Positions 1 through 8,772 of a DNA stretch of 64,000 nt are shown here, one piece after another. This DNA is from UBA2031 sp037189985. GTDB lineage: Bacteria > Pseudomonadota > Gammaproteobacteria > Pseudomonadales > Moraxellaceae. Under the pieces are notes generated by a model, which searched no databases, was not told the DNA's origin, and was given only the letters and a program-made list of their open reading frames with translations. Both the position numbers and the translations under genes were made by a program. The DNA lies in contig JBBCJX010000008.1 in the NCBI GenBank assembly GCA_037189985.1, positions 47,749-111,748 of the forward strand, written 5' to 3'. The stretch's first letter is position 1; every line of letters starts with the position of its first letter.

Positions 1-240
1 CGGTGAGCCGTCTTTCAGGCGTGTTTCACGCACGATGATGTTGTCTTTGACCACACGTATGGAAACGGCACGACTGCAGTCAGGTTTCGGTCCGATGGTT
101 TCATGGCCCTCCACATCAGCAGGTCCGGTGGCCCAGCTGCCGGCAAACCATGCAGCTTCGGAAGCAGAGGCATCCTGTGTGTTGGCATATGCAGCAGTCG
201 AAAGACTTGCCATGAGCAGTGTGAGTGCGATTTTTTTCAT
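1..240 (-). CDS. Exported protein of unknown family, 3' end outside window
   Basis: Reads leftward off the edge of the window, so only the first 80 residues are visible. The start is ATG at 240 with a good AAGGAG ribosome site 8 bases upstream. Residues 1-19 are a typical Sec signal peptide (MKKIALTLLMASLSTAAYA), so the product is periplasmic or outer-membrane associated. The mature part begins NTQDASASEAAWFAGSWATG and has one cysteine in the visible stretch. I do not recognise the family. It is the last visible member of a run of seven co-directional genes encoding exported proteins, 26 bases after the preceding gene. Confidence 0.75.
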   Translation of the reverse strand, partial: MKKIALTLLMASLSTAAYANTQDASASEAAWFAGSWATGPADVEGHETIGPKPDCSRAVSIRVVKDNIIVRETRLKDGSP

Positions 241-266
241 GGTAGTGGCTCCTTTTTCAAATGGGT

Positions 267-968
267 TCAGGAAGAAGTCGTGTTGCAGCGGGAAAGCCGG
301 AAAAAGCCGCGTGGCATGACTTCAGGTGGAGTGTTGGCCAATCCGCTCAGCAGGCCTGGGTCGTACCAGAACAACTGGCCGATTTCCGGTAACAGGAAGT
401 GCGTAGGTGCCAGTCCATCCGGCAAAGCATCGGGCAGTATGTCGTCTGCTTCATTGAGGGGGTAATAACGCAGATAGGGCAGGGCTTCATTCAGTGCCTG
501 CTGATCGGCATCGGTCGCATGAATGTCTTGCGGGCCATCAACTGCATCTGCCTTCAGTGGGTTGTGGATTGGAATCAGTGACAGCCCGCCATAACCGTTG
601 GAGCTGCTGAAGCGGAACCAGTAGTCATGTGCGAGCGGGCTTTTCAGATGCAGATAATAGGGGGAGTTGTTGCTGCCTTTGAACCGGGCAAAATCAGCCG
701 TGAAGTCTGAGGCGGTGTGGTGGTAGCGGGCCTCGTGTGCAGGGCATCCGGCCTTTACCTGTTGCGCAGGTTGATCCGCCGGTAACGAACCGGGGGTAAG
801 TGCCCGAATGATGCCAGTCACCCCGGCTACCAGGAAAAGAGCGGCTACCAGGGTGGCTGGCAGGCGTGCTGACTTCCGCACATGCCAGAGAATGAACGCC
901 AGGCTCGCCAGTGTCGCCGTGAGGCTGGCATGGAGCATCCACGAGGTATCAGCAGTCAGTGGCAGCAT
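267..968 (-). CDS. Membrane-anchored protein of unknown function (233 aa)
   Basis: Begins at ATG 968, one base after the stop of the CAP-domain gene (TAG-C-ATG), so translation is probably coupled; no strong ribosome site of its own is visible. Residues about 10-28 and 36-55 are hydrophobic and separated by the basic stretch HVRKSARLP, which suggests two N-terminal membrane helices. The remaining ~175 residues would form a soluble domain, probably periplasmic, with two cysteines (AGCPAHEARYHH and LSRCNTTSS). No known family is recognised. Its place among exported proteins suggests an envelope role, but this is inference only. Confidence 0.65.
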   Translation of the reverse strand: MLPLTADTSWMLHASLTATLASLAFILWHVRKSARLPATLVAALFLVAGVTGIIRALTPGSLPADQPAQQVKAGCPAHEARYHHTASDFTADFARFKGSNNSPYYLHLKSPLAHDYWFRFSSSNGYGGLSLIPIHNPLKADAVDGPQDIHATDADQQALNEALPYLRYYPLNEADDILPDALPDGLAPTHFLLPEIGQLFWYDPGLLSGLANTPPEVMPRGFFRLSRCNTTSS

Positions 969-969
969 G

Positions 970-1470
970 CTAGTACGCAGTCTGGCCTATCCAGTTGCCG
1001 GCTGGATGATACTGGCAGACCAGTACATCCGAGCCGGAGTGAACGGCCAGTGCACAGCCGACCTCGCGTGTGTTGCGCCAGATGATCTGTGTGTAGTGCC
1101 CTACCACGCCACCCGTGGTGACTTTGGGATAGGTGCCATGGACGTAATACTTCTTTTCGTCTCCCCAGTTTTTGACCATGTCTGCCTGTGAATAGGCATT
1201 GGCCGTTCCCATCCACAGGTTTTCACCGTGAGAGGTACTGGAATGACGGAACGTTTTGCTGGCGGCAAGTTCATCGGCCCAGGCTTGTGCACTTTTGGCC
1301 AGTTCGTCTGACCAGGTCAGGGGGGCAATGCCGAGCTCTTCTCGGTAGCTGTTGTGGCTTTCCAGCAGGATGTCAGGGGCGATGGTCTGTGCCAGAACAG
1401 GCGCAGACATCATGGCCAGCCACAAGGCTGGCATCATTTTCTGTTTTGCAGTGAGGCTGGCATTTCTCAT
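970..1470 (-). CDS. CAP-domain (SCP/PR-1-like) secreted protein
   Basis: 166 residues. An N-terminal signal peptide ends near MSAPVLAQ (about residue 28). A CAP domain follows: LLESHNSYREELG, then WADELAASKTFRHS, GENLWMG, the family signature GHYTQIIWRNTREVGCA, and CQYHPAGNWIG at the C terminus. The two CAP histidines (SHNSYRE and GHYTQ) are present. Bacterial CAP proteins are extracellular or periplasmic, and their biochemical activity is generally unknown. The start at 1470 has a GGAG ribosome site 7 bases upstream. It lies within the run of exported-protein genes, 37 bases after the upstream gene. Family assignment is firm, function is not. Confidence 0.9.
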   Translation of the reverse strand: MRNASLTAKQKMMPALWLAMMSAPVLAQTIAPDILLESHNSYREELGIAPLTWSDELAKSAQAWADELAASKTFRHSSTSHGENLWMGTANAYSQADMVKNWGDEKKYYVHGTYPKVTTGGVVGHYTQIIWRNTREVGCALAVHSGSDVLVCQYHPAGNWIGQTAY

Positions 1471-1507
1471 TACAGGCTCCGGTTGATTTCCTGCAGGTGT
1501 TTGCGGT

Positions 1508-1987
1508 TCATTGCAGTTCCATGCCCGGCACCATGCGTTCGTATGCGTTCAGGTGCGCGCCACACAGCGTACGCATGGATTGCTGGCGGGCGGGGGTGGA
1601 CACGAGGCCATGTGTGAGGGCGTTTTCCGTTGCGCTTTCAGCAATGCTGATGACGGGCTGGTGAATGGTTTTTCCAAGGCCGCGATCTTTGGCCAGGCGG
1701 AAGCTGGCAACCGTTGCATAGAAGTTCGCCTGCTTGCGTAATGCCGCAGACACTTCAGCGGGTACGCCTTCGGTTTCCGAGGCTGCCGTATAGTAGCCCG
1801 CGCAATTGGCCAGCATGCCCCACCAAGGTTCGCCGTTGTAATCCTTGAGCAGGCTGGAGTCGTTTGCTTCGTCGTATTTGTATTTCTGGTCGAGCGCGCC
1901 GACGACATCGGGCGCGGCGGTTGCCGTGAAGGGAAGCAGGGCACAGAGAGTGACGAGCAGGGCAGAGAGGGTGGTGGTTTTTTTCAT
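1508..1987 (-). CDS. Small exported protein of unknown family (159 aa)
   Basis: I chose ATG 1987 (MKKTTTLSALLVTLCALLPF) over the upstream in-frame start at 2017, because 1987 has an AAGGAAAG ribosome site at good distance and starts directly with a Sec signal peptide. Cleavage is likely after TATA (about residue 24). The mature protein has two cysteines, in LANCAGYYTAAS and MRTLCGAHLNAY, which could form a disulfide. It is helical in character and rich in alanine. I recognise no family. Neighbours are 30-37 bases away on the same strand. Confidence 0.75.
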   Translation of the reverse strand: MKKTTTLSALLVTLCALLPFTATAAPDVVGALDQKYKYDEANDSSLLKDYNGEPWWGMLANCAGYYTAASETEGVPAEVSAALRKQANFYATVASFRLAKDRGLGKTIHQPVISIAESATENALTHGLVSTPARQQSMRTLCGAHLNAYERMVPGMELQ

Positions 1988-2017
1988 GATGTCTTTCCTT
2001 GGCTGTGATGATGGCAT

Positions 2018-3769
2018 TCAGAATTTGGTGGGGCCGTTGATGGATCTGATTTCATAAGGCCGGCGGCCCCGGCTGTTGTCGTAATAGTCTTTTTCCAGCG
2101 TACTGAGAGGCCGTGCGCCGGATGAACCAATACCCGAAAAAGGCAAGGGGCGGTTGCGATCCCAATTGTTGCCAGACGATGCGTTGTTGGTTTGCGCCAC
2201 ATTTGGCGCGTAAAGGTGTGGATTCAGGGCGCGCATATAACTGGCCTTGAGCGATGCCGCTGTGGCGGACAGGCGTTTGCGCAAGGCTGGGTCGGTGGCG
2301 GCGTTGGCGGCGCGTTCTGCTTCCAGATAGTCGTAAGGCCCAAGCTTCTCGATAACAGCGGCATAGTCGTTGCCACCCAGCGAGCTTGCCCAGGATTTGG
2401 CGGTCGCTTTCTCCGTTCCGTTGGCCGCCCCGAACTTGAGGATGGCGTTGACATAGGCGCGGGCGCCAAGCTGCATGGCGGCTTGCTTGGCGGTCGTGGC
2501 ATCGCCGCTTTGCATGGCACTGTCGTAGCGCTTGCGGTTTTCGATGATCTCCTGGTACTGCTTGGAGAACTTGCTGTTGATGTCATTGCGCCGGTTGGTC
2601 ATGGCTCCCAGCTTGTCGTGGGGCGCAGCAGCGTAGGCATGTTGTGGCTCACTGCGCTTGCCCGGCCCTTCGACGGGCATGGGTACCCACTGGCCGTCCA
2701 GCCGCTGCACCACCAGGAACTGCTCCTTGCGGGTGCTGCCGTAATAGCCCTGTGATTCCACGCTGATGTCTTTCCAGGGTACGGGGTCCAGCAAGGGCTT
2801 GCCGCCCTGCACGTCGAGCAGGTGCCATGTGCGATCGCCTTCCTTGTGCTGCACTTCTACGGCCCAACCCAGGACTTGCCCGGAGGCAGAGGGCAGATCG
2901 GTAAAAGGAGACTGTGTTGCCTGTGATGCCACCTCGTGCGTCATGCCTTTATCCGTGGCGTGAAGGCGAACGAGACGAGTCGTCACACCGCCGTCCATGG
3001 TGAGCAAACCCGAGCCCTGGAGAATATCGACATTGTTCCCGGCCTCTCCCGCGTACACGCCAAAACGCAAGCCGTCCACCTCATGCAGGCTGTCCCACAA
3101 ATAGGGCAGGGCAGCGGCATCCGTGGCGAAACGCTGTGCGCCTTCGCCCTCCTGCTGTAATGCCACCAATCCAGTTTTGCCATCATACAGGCGCACCGTC
3201 AGGTAATCGTTGCCATAAAGCCACACCAGCTTGCCGCCCGTGCCGGGCATGGCGTTGGCGAAGGTGGTCAGCACCGCGCCATCCACGCTGCTCAGGATGG
3301 CGACATTGAAGCCACGCCTGTCGGGCGACGGACTGCCTGCCACGAGTAGGCCGCGCACGGGGCTGGCCTGCATGAAGGTGTAATCCGTGTCGCGGATTTT
3401 CTCGGCCTTCTTGAATTTTTCGTTGATGGCCCAGAGTGTGAGCGTGCGGGAATCGCCTTCCCTCGTCAGGAAAAAACGCCCCGGCGCGCTCATTTCCAGA
3501 TGGCGCGGCTCGGGCTTCAGTATCCAGTCGTAATCCTGCGGGTCTTTTGGATCGGAGTGCGCAATGCCGAGGCGGGTGGATTCAAAATCATTCCGCGCCG
3601 GGGCGCTTGCCTTATGCAGCAGGGGCAAATTTTCCGGTTTTTTAACACCGGGCAGGACAAAGGCACCGAGGTTTTCCATGGACAGCCCGGCAGTCTCCTT
3701 GCGAGCGGATTCCAGGCTGAATCCGCAGAGTAGGAGCAGGACGGGCAGCAGGGCGAGGCGACTTTTCAT
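2018..3769 (-). CDS. Large exported protein, unknown family, C-terminal LSTLE..PYE motif
   Basis: 583 residues from ATG 3769, chosen over the longer frame because a GGAG site precedes it and the protein then starts with a signal peptide (MKSRLALLPVLLLLCGFS). A Cys sits near the cleavage site, but LLLC is a poor lipobox. The N-terminal ~350 residues have many short hydrophobic/aspartate-rich strands (for example VWLYGNDYLTVRLYDGKTG), consistent with a beta-propeller-like or beta-rich domain. A predicted helical region follows (SKQYQEIIENRKRYDSAMQ, LGARAYVNAILKFG). The tail reads GARPLSTLEKDYYDN, then RRPYEIRSI. A very similar tail occurs in the neighbouring larger gene, so the two look like divergent paralogues. 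Function unknown. Confidence 0.8.
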   Translation of the reverse strand: MKSRLALLPVLLLLCGFSLESARKETAGLSMENLGAFVLPGVKKPENLPLLHKASAPARNDFESTRLGIAHSDPKDPQDYDWILKPEPRHLEMSAPGRFFLTREGDSRTLTLWAINEKFKKAEKIRDTDYTFMQASPVRGLLVAGSPSPDRRGFNVAILSSVDGAVLTTFANAMPGTGGKLVWLYGNDYLTVRLYDGKTGLVALQQEGEGAQRFATDAAALPYLWDSLHEVDGLRFGVYAGEAGNNVDILQGSGLLTMDGGVTTRLVRLHATDKGMTHEVASQATQSPFTDLPSASGQVLGWAVEVQHKEGDRTWHLLDVQGGKPLLDPVPWKDISVESQGYYGSTRKEQFLVVQRLDGQWVPMPVEGPGKRSEPQHAYAAAPHDKLGAMTNRRNDINSKFSKQYQEIIENRKRYDSAMQSGDATTAKQAAMQLGARAYVNAILKFGAANGTEKATAKSWASSLGGNDYAAVIEKLGPYDYLEAERAANAATDPALRKRLSATAASLKASYMRALNPHLYAPNVAQTNNASSGNNWDRNRPLPFSGIGSSGARPLSTLEKDYYDNSRGRRPYEIRSINGPTKF

Positions 3770-3800
3770 GGATTTCTCCAGACAGCAAGAGCGATAACGA

Positions 3801-5666
3801 TCAATTGGATTTCTTGTTGATGACTTCATACGGCTTGCTGCCACTCTTGCGGGCTTCGTTGTCTTGTTCCAGCGTGCTGAGACTTGGTGCACCGCCGGAT
3901 GACTTGAACAGTTCAGCGGCGCGTTGGGCACCCTGCTGTCGCTCGCGAGACCGGGCTGCTTCCCGTTCCTGAAATTCTGCGCTCACTCGCTGGTTGGTTC
4001 TTTGCTGATTGCGGTTGGCTAGCTCCCTGTCCAGTCCCGCCTGTACGTTTGGATCGTTGACGGTGGAGCGCAGTCTCACAATGGCACCTTCATCCATGGT
4101 GGATAGCCGGTCGAATCGCATCAGCCATGCTCCCCAGTGGTTGCCACCCAATTCCCGTGCATAGCGTTCGGCAAGTTCGAAGTCGCTTTTGGGTTGGTAA
4201 TAGCCGAATTGATCCTGGCGAACGGTCTGCATGACATGTTGGATGAAAGCAGGTTTGTTCTGTCTCAGCGCGGCTTCTGCGGCTCGCTTCTCGGCTTCGC
4301 GCATGGCGTTTTTTTGCTTCAGTTCGGCGTGTGCTGCTCGCATGTCGGATTCGAGCATGGAGTTGTTCTCTTGCAGCGCGGCAAACATGGTGGAGGGGGC
4401 ACCTTTCGTGGCGATAGTGCCTTTGTGGCTTGATGATCCAGCCCACTGGACTTGGTCGGGTATGCCGTCCCCACCTAAAGCAAAGGCTTCCCAACTGCCG
4501 TCTTTAGCCTGGGCGGCGAAGAAATCCTTGTCGCTGTCACTCCCCAGGAAAACCATGTTGCCAAACTCCGTTTTCCCGGAGCCTGCAGATGCTTTTCCGG
4601 GAAACAGGCTGAACCGGGCGGGCTTGCCTTTGTTATATACCAACAAGCGGCGAGCCGTGCGCCCGTCTGGCAGGCGAAAATCCACAAAATAGGGTGTGAA
4701 AAAGAAATAGGGTTTGAAGCTGTCGCGAGGCAGTGATCCGGCGATTGGCTCGGGCAATGCGGTGATGTCACCAATGCTGCTATCCAGCGGTTCGCCCCAT
4801 GGCTGCAGGATCAGTTTTTTCCCTTCCGGCGACAGGGCATGAATGAAGTCATGGTGCAGTCCCACCGCTTGATAGCGTTCGGATAGCAGTTTTGCCTTGC
4901 CTGGAGTGTTGAAGCCTTCACGAATGAAATTTGTCTCAATAAGGCCGATGCCATTGGCATAAGCAACCGCTAAAAGACCCTTGAGCAATCGGGGGGGAGT
5001 GCCGGCATCCATGTCGGTGAGAGTCAGCCAGACGCCATTGTGGGCCTCAAAGAGCGTCAGCGTAGAGTTGCCGTTGGCATCCGGCTTGCCAAAAGCGGCC
5101 AGCATGTTGCCCACGAGTGCTGGATCGGTTGCCTCTGCGTTATCCGTCTGCCGGAGCCGTTGCCGGACAGGGTGCTTTTGCGTGGACCCCATGTCGTTGA
5201 TGGCATGGACTTGGGTGAATTCTGATGGATGTATTCTTTGACCCCGGTACTCCTGATAAATCACGGAGAAAAACTCCGCCTTGGCGGGCTTCACATAAAT
5301 ACGACCCAGAAAAACGCCGGCAGGTGCGGGCATGAATACCAGTTCGGGGTAGTCCGGCTTGATTATCCAGCGGGCTTTGGCGGCTTCCCGGTAGGGGACA
5401 TCACCATCCACAGCTTCCTGGGCAATCACTCCCCAGAGCAGTTCACCATTCTTGTTGTGCCTGCCCCACACGCTCAGGAAAAAAGTCTCCTTGTCCTTCT
5501 GATTGATATGGTTCTTGACGATCCAAGTCACCATGGCAGGGTTGCCTTGCACCAGGTTTTCCTTGCGCACAATGTCATCAAGCGTGGCGGCCTGTACCTG
5601 ACAGCCCGTGGCTATCAATAGCAGGGCCATGAGCATGGTTCTCAGGGAGGGTATGGCTTTTTCCAT
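3801..5666 (-). CDS. Large probable lipoprotein, paralogue-like to its downstream neighbour
   Basis: 621 residues. ATG 5666 is preferred over a GTG at 5735 because it has an AAGGGAAA ribosome site and opens with a lipoprotein-type signal (LLLIATGCQVQA, Cys at about residue 21). An extracytoplasmic domain rich in beta strands spans about residues 30-420. A charged coiled-coil-like stretch follows (HAELKQKNAMREAEKRAAEA), then a helical region containing ARELGGNHWGAWL, and a second charged segment. The extreme C terminus reads GAPSLSTLEQDNEARKSG and then KPYEVINKK, matching the tail of the downstream gene. Both proteins also carry an LGGN followed by H-W or D-Y before the tail. No known family recognised. 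Confidence 0.8.
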   Translation of the reverse strand: MEKAIPSLRTMLMALLLIATGCQVQAATLDDIVRKENLVQGNPAMVTWIVKNHINQKDKETFFLSVWGRHNKNGELLWGVIAQEAVDGDVPYREAAKARWIIKPDYPELVFMPAPAGVFLGRIYVKPAKAEFFSVIYQEYRGQRIHPSEFTQVHAINDMGSTQKHPVRQRLRQTDNAEATDPALVGNMLAAFGKPDANGNSTLTLFEAHNGVWLTLTDMDAGTPPRLLKGLLAVAYANGIGLIETNFIREGFNTPGKAKLLSERYQAVGLHHDFIHALSPEGKKLILQPWGEPLDSSIGDITALPEPIAGSLPRDSFKPYFFFTPYFVDFRLPDGRTARRLLVYNKGKPARFSLFPGKASAGSGKTEFGNMVFLGSDSDKDFFAAQAKDGSWEAFALGGDGIPDQVQWAGSSSHKGTIATKGAPSTMFAALQENNSMLESDMRAAHAELKQKNAMREAEKRAAEAALRQNKPAFIQHVMQTVRQDQFGYYQPKSDFELAERYARELGGNHWGAWLMRFDRLSTMDEGAIVRLRSTVNDPNVQAGLDRELANRNQQRTNQRVSAEFQEREAARSRERQQGAQRAAELFKSSGGAPSLSTLEQDNEARKSGSKPYEVINKKSN

Positions 5667-5731
5667 GATATTTCCCTTTTCATCAAATACGTTTGATTCG
5701 TCGTGCGGCAACTCTCTTGCCTTATTCCTTT

Positions 5732-6445
5732 TCACGCTTTGCGCTGTTTTCCGCGTTTACTCGCCACTACCGGTGCAGCTCCTCGCGGACGGGTGGCTTT
5801 GCGCGGTTTTTCCCTCCCTGCATTTTCCCTGCGGTGTTCCTGCCAGCCTTTCCACGCCATCCGGAACAGATGAGCACCCACGCCGATGAAAACGAGGCCC
5901 ACGCCCACGAACACCACGAGCCAGCCGCTCGCTCCCGGTTTCAGCACGGCCTTGCCCGGGTTGGCGGGGTCTACCCATACCGTGACTGCCGTGCCGGGCA
6001 GCCATTCGCGGGTGAGGCGGGCTTGCAGCCATTCACGGTCGACGGTTTTTTCCTGGTCGTAGCTGAGGCGGCTGCCTTCGTGCTCTTTGCCGTTCACGAT
6101 GTAGCGGTAGCGCAGGCGTGGTTCCCAGTAAGGATTCGTTGAGCGGGGTGAGCGGGTTTGGGCGATGCGGGCCTCAGTCATTACACCGGGTGTGGCCTGC
6201 CAGTGCGTGCTGCGCCAGCCCTCCCAGAGTGACTGGCTGTAAAGCGCCGAGAGGGCCAAGCCCAAGGCGACGAGCCCGGCGGCGAGAATGCCCATGGAGG
6301 TATCGGTCTGGTCCAGCCGGGGCAGGAGAGCCTGCCAGAGCCGGGGCGGTAGCAGCATCAGAATGAAGCCGATGATCAAGGGGGAAAGGCCAAGACCCAG
6401 TAACCAGAATGAAGCGTCCATCACAGAAAACATCAGGGAATCCAT
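5732..6445 (-). CDS. DUF3592-type membrane protein
   Basis: About 237 residues from ATG 6445; a TTG start at 6475 is possible and neither start has a clear ribosome site. Two hydrophobic helices lie near the N terminus (LLGLGLSPLIIGFILMLL; MGILAAGLVALGLALSAL) and one near the C terminus (WLVVFVGVGLVFIGVGAHLF), followed by a very basic tail. The soluble part has the DUF3592 pattern: ATPGVMTEARI, then RLRYRYIVNGKEHEGSRLSY, then WLPGTAVTVWVDPANPGKAVLKPG. DUF3592 proteins are membrane proteins of unknown function. It is the first gene of the seven-gene run; the next gene starts 65 bases downstream. Confidence 0.75.
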   Translation of the reverse strand: MDSLMFSVMDASFWLLGLGLSPLIIGFILMLLPPRLWQALLPRLDQTDTSMGILAAGLVALGLALSALYSQSLWEGWRSTHWQATPGVMTEARIAQTRSPRSTNPYWEPRLRYRYIVNGKEHEGSRLSYDQEKTVDREWLQARLTREWLPGTAVTVWVDPANPGKAVLKPGASGWLVVFVGVGLVFIGVGAHLFRMAWKGWQEHRRENAGREKPRKATRPRGAAPVVASKRGKQRKA

Positions 6446-6512
6446 TTGTGGGGGCAGGCAGGGGTGCCTCTGCAAGTGCCTGAAGACAAAGCCTGTTTAC
6501 AAAGATTAGGCC

Positions 6513-6565
6513 GGGTGGGGTATCCCTTGAACAGGGGGGTGGGGGACGGGCGTGGCAAGTAAGGG
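6513..6565 (+). other. Cluster of guanine runs between divergent genes
   Basis: Six runs of three or more G occur on the plus strand: 6513-6515, 6517-6520, 6534-6539, 6541-6545, 6548-6550 and 6563-6565. The cluster lies in the 231-base gap between the minus-strand exported-protein operon and the plus-strand TonB receptor. Several runs are separated by only 1-2 bases, the pattern expected of a possible G-quadruplex. No folding evidence is available. Confidence 0.4.
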
Positions 6566-6599
6566 ACGGAAGGATGGCCCGAGCCTTGGTGGAACAGGC

Positions 6600-6616
6600 T
6601 GCGACACTATGTCGCA
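6600..6616. promoter_or_regulatory. Perfect 7-3-7 palindrome, candidate operator
   Basis: TGCGACA-CTA-TGTCGCA is a perfect inverted repeat with 7-base arms. It is centred about 69 bases upstream of the start chosen for the TonB receptor gene. Size and location fit the binding site of a dimeric repressor. It does not look like a Fur box. The cognate regulator cannot be named from sequence. Confidence 0.5.
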
Positions 6617-6676
6617 TTGGTGTATGGCCCAGTCTCCCTACAATGCGCGGCGTCATTCATCAGCCGTGGAGCCACC

Positions 6677-8764
6677 ATGTCTTGCCGTGTTGTCCGAACT
6701 GCCGGAGGCCCTGTTTTGATGGTGTTTTGCCTTCCCTTGGCCTTGGGCAGTACGACCCTGTCAGCGGAAGAGCTACCGGCAAGCGAGCAGCTTTTGCCTC
6801 AAGTCGATGTCAGGGCAACGCCCGATGCGGTCTCCACTGTACCGTCACTGGAAACAGCCAGGCGAGCCATGGCTGAAACAGCCGGCGGAGCCTCGGTGGT
6901 GGATGCGCGTGAATACCGTGAGGGGCGTGTGTCTACTCCTGCTGATGCTCTGCGTTATGCGCCCGGCGTTTTTGTGGCTTCACGTTTTGGCAGCGAGGAG
7001 TCCCGGTTGTCCATCCGCGGCTCCGGTTTGCAGCGTACTTTCCACGGCCGTGGCGTGATGTTGCTGCAGGATGGAGTGCCACTGAACTTGGCTGACGGTG
7101 GTGTGGATTTCCAGGCAATCGAGCCTCTGGCGTCGCAGTACCTGGAGGTGTATCGCGGTGCCAATGCCTTGGCCCACGGTGCAACCACGCTGGGAGGTGC
7201 GATCCAGTATGCGAGTCCGACCGGACGTGATGCTGTTCCGGAGGTTCGGCTTGAGGCAGGCAGTTTCGGTTATGAGCGCTTGTATGGCCAGCTGGCCGCC
7301 GCAAGCGACAAGGCCGACGTATTCGTGAGTGCCTCCCACTATGGCCGTGACGGTTTTCAGGAACACTCCCGGCAGGATACACAACGGCTTTTTGCCAATG
7401 CCGGTTATCGTTCTTCGGATGTGCTGGAGCATCGTTTTTTTCTGGCCGTGGTACAGACAGACTCCGAGTTGCCGGGCTCATTGACCGAGCAGGAGTTGCG
7501 ATCGGGTCAGGTACGCCAGGCGGCCCCCGGTAATATCACCAACCACCAGAAGCGTGATTTCGATTTGTGGCGCGGCTCCTACAAACTGAGCTGGCAACCT
7601 TCGACAACACAGCGCCTGGATGTCTCCACTTTCTACAGTGCCAAGGATCTTGTTCATCCGATTCATCAGGTGTTGTTGCAGGATTCGCAGGATTACGGCG
7701 CTGACCTGCGCTGGGTCACGGAGGCTCCGTTTGGCAGGAGCCAGGACCAGTTCGTTCTGGGGGTTCGGGCCATTCGCGGTGACACGGACGATGATCGTTT
7801 CGTGACCGTTGGCGGCTTGCCGGGAGCACGCACGGACAAGAGTGAGCAGCGTGCTGAAAACACGGATGCCTATGTGCAATATCGCTTTGGTTTTGCAGAG
7901 GATTGGTCGCTGGTGTCCGGCCTACAGCGTGTCTCAGCTCTTCGGGATTACCGGGATCTCTTTTTTTCTCCTCCTGCCGATCCTGACAAGACATTTTCTC
8001 GTCGTTACGAGAAATGGGTGCCTCGTGCTGGTGTCCTTTTCCGTGCGGCCGATCAGGTTCAGGTGTACGCCAATGTCAGTGGTGTTTTTGAGCCGCCCAG
8101 TTTTGGTGAGCTGACAGGTGGCCCGGGCGTGGACATTCTGGATGCACAGGAAGGCCGCTCCGTCGAGTTGGGTTCACGCGGCAAGCTGGGTGTGTCAGGC
8201 GAGCTTGGCTGGGATGTCACGCTCTATCAGGCTGACCTCAAGAAAGAGTTGATCGCCTATCAGGTAAGCCCAAGCGTTTCCCGTACCCTCAATGCCGACC
8301 GCACAGTGCATAGGGGCATCGAAGCAGGTTTCTCGCTGGCCTTCCGGGAAAATTGGCAGGGCCGCCTCAGTTATCAGTTGAACGATTTCCGCTTTGATGG
8401 TGATGCCAACTATGGCGACAACGATATTCCAGGTGTGCCTCGGCAGGTCGCGAATGCCGAGCTGATGTACCGTTTTCTGGAGGGGCGTGTTTATGCCGGA
8501 CCGACACTGACGGCAGCTTCGTCAGCCTGGGTGGATCACCGCAATACCCTTAAGGCACCGGGGTATGCCGTGTATGGCCTCAAGGTCGGTCAGCAGGTCA
8601 ATGCTGCTCTGTCATGGTTTCTGGAAGGACGCAATCTGGGTGACAAGGCCTATGCTGCCACGACAGGTGTGGCAATCGATGCAAGCAACCCGCCCAACCA
8701 GCGCCTTTTCAATCCGGGTGATGGCCGCAGTGTATATGCGGGTCTTACCTGGCAGTTCCGCTGA
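6677..8764 (+). CDS. TonB-dependent outer-membrane receptor
   Basis: 695 residues from ATG 6677, which has GTGGAG just upstream and starts just before a signal peptide (cleavage about residue 30, TTLSA). A plug domain covers about residues 45-170, with the typical sequences RYAPGVFVASRFG, LSIRGSGLQRTFHGRGVMLL, DGVPLNL and YRGANALAHGATTLGGAI. A 22-strand-type beta barrel follows and ends in an aromatic residue pair typical of barrel insertion (GLTWQFR). It would import a siderophore, metal complex or cofactor using TonB energy; the ligand cannot be told. There is no N-terminal STN signalling domain, unlike the second receptor in this window. The gene stands alone on the plus strand and the upstream palindrome may control it. 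Confidence 0.92.
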   Translation: MSCRVVRTAGGPVLMVFCLPLALGSTTLSAEELPASEQLLPQVDVRATPDAVSTVPSLETARRAMAETAGGASVVDAREYREGRVSTPADALRYAPGVFVASRFGSEESRLSIRGSGLQRTFHGRGVMLLQDGVPLNLADGGVDFQAIEPLASQYLEVYRGANALAHGATTLGGAIQYASPTGRDAVPEVRLEAGSFGYERLYGQLAAASDKADVFVSASHYGRDGFQEHSRQDTQRLFANAGYRSSDVLEHRFFLAVVQTDSELPGSLTEQELRSGQVRQAAPGNITNHQKRDFDLWRGSYKLSWQPSTTQRLDVSTFYSAKDLVHPIHQVLLQDSQDYGADLRWVTEAPFGRSQDQFVLGVRAIRGDTDDDRFVTVGGLPGARTDKSEQRAENTDAYVQYRFGFAEDWSLVSGLQRVSALRDYRDLFFSPPADPDKTFSRRYEKWVPRAGVLFRAADQVQVYANVSGVFEPPSFGELTGGPGVDILDAQEGRSVELGSRGKLGVSGELGWDVTLYQADLKKELIAYQVSPSVSRTLNADRTVHRGIEAGFSLAFRENWQGRLSYQLNDFRFDGDANYGDNDIPGVPRQVANAELMYRFLEGRVYAGPTLTAASSAWVDHRNTLKAPGYAVYGLKVGQQVNAALSWFLEGRNLGDKAYAATTGVAIDASNPPNQRLFNPGDGRSVYAGLTWQFR

Positions 8765-8772
8765 GTCTTTTT

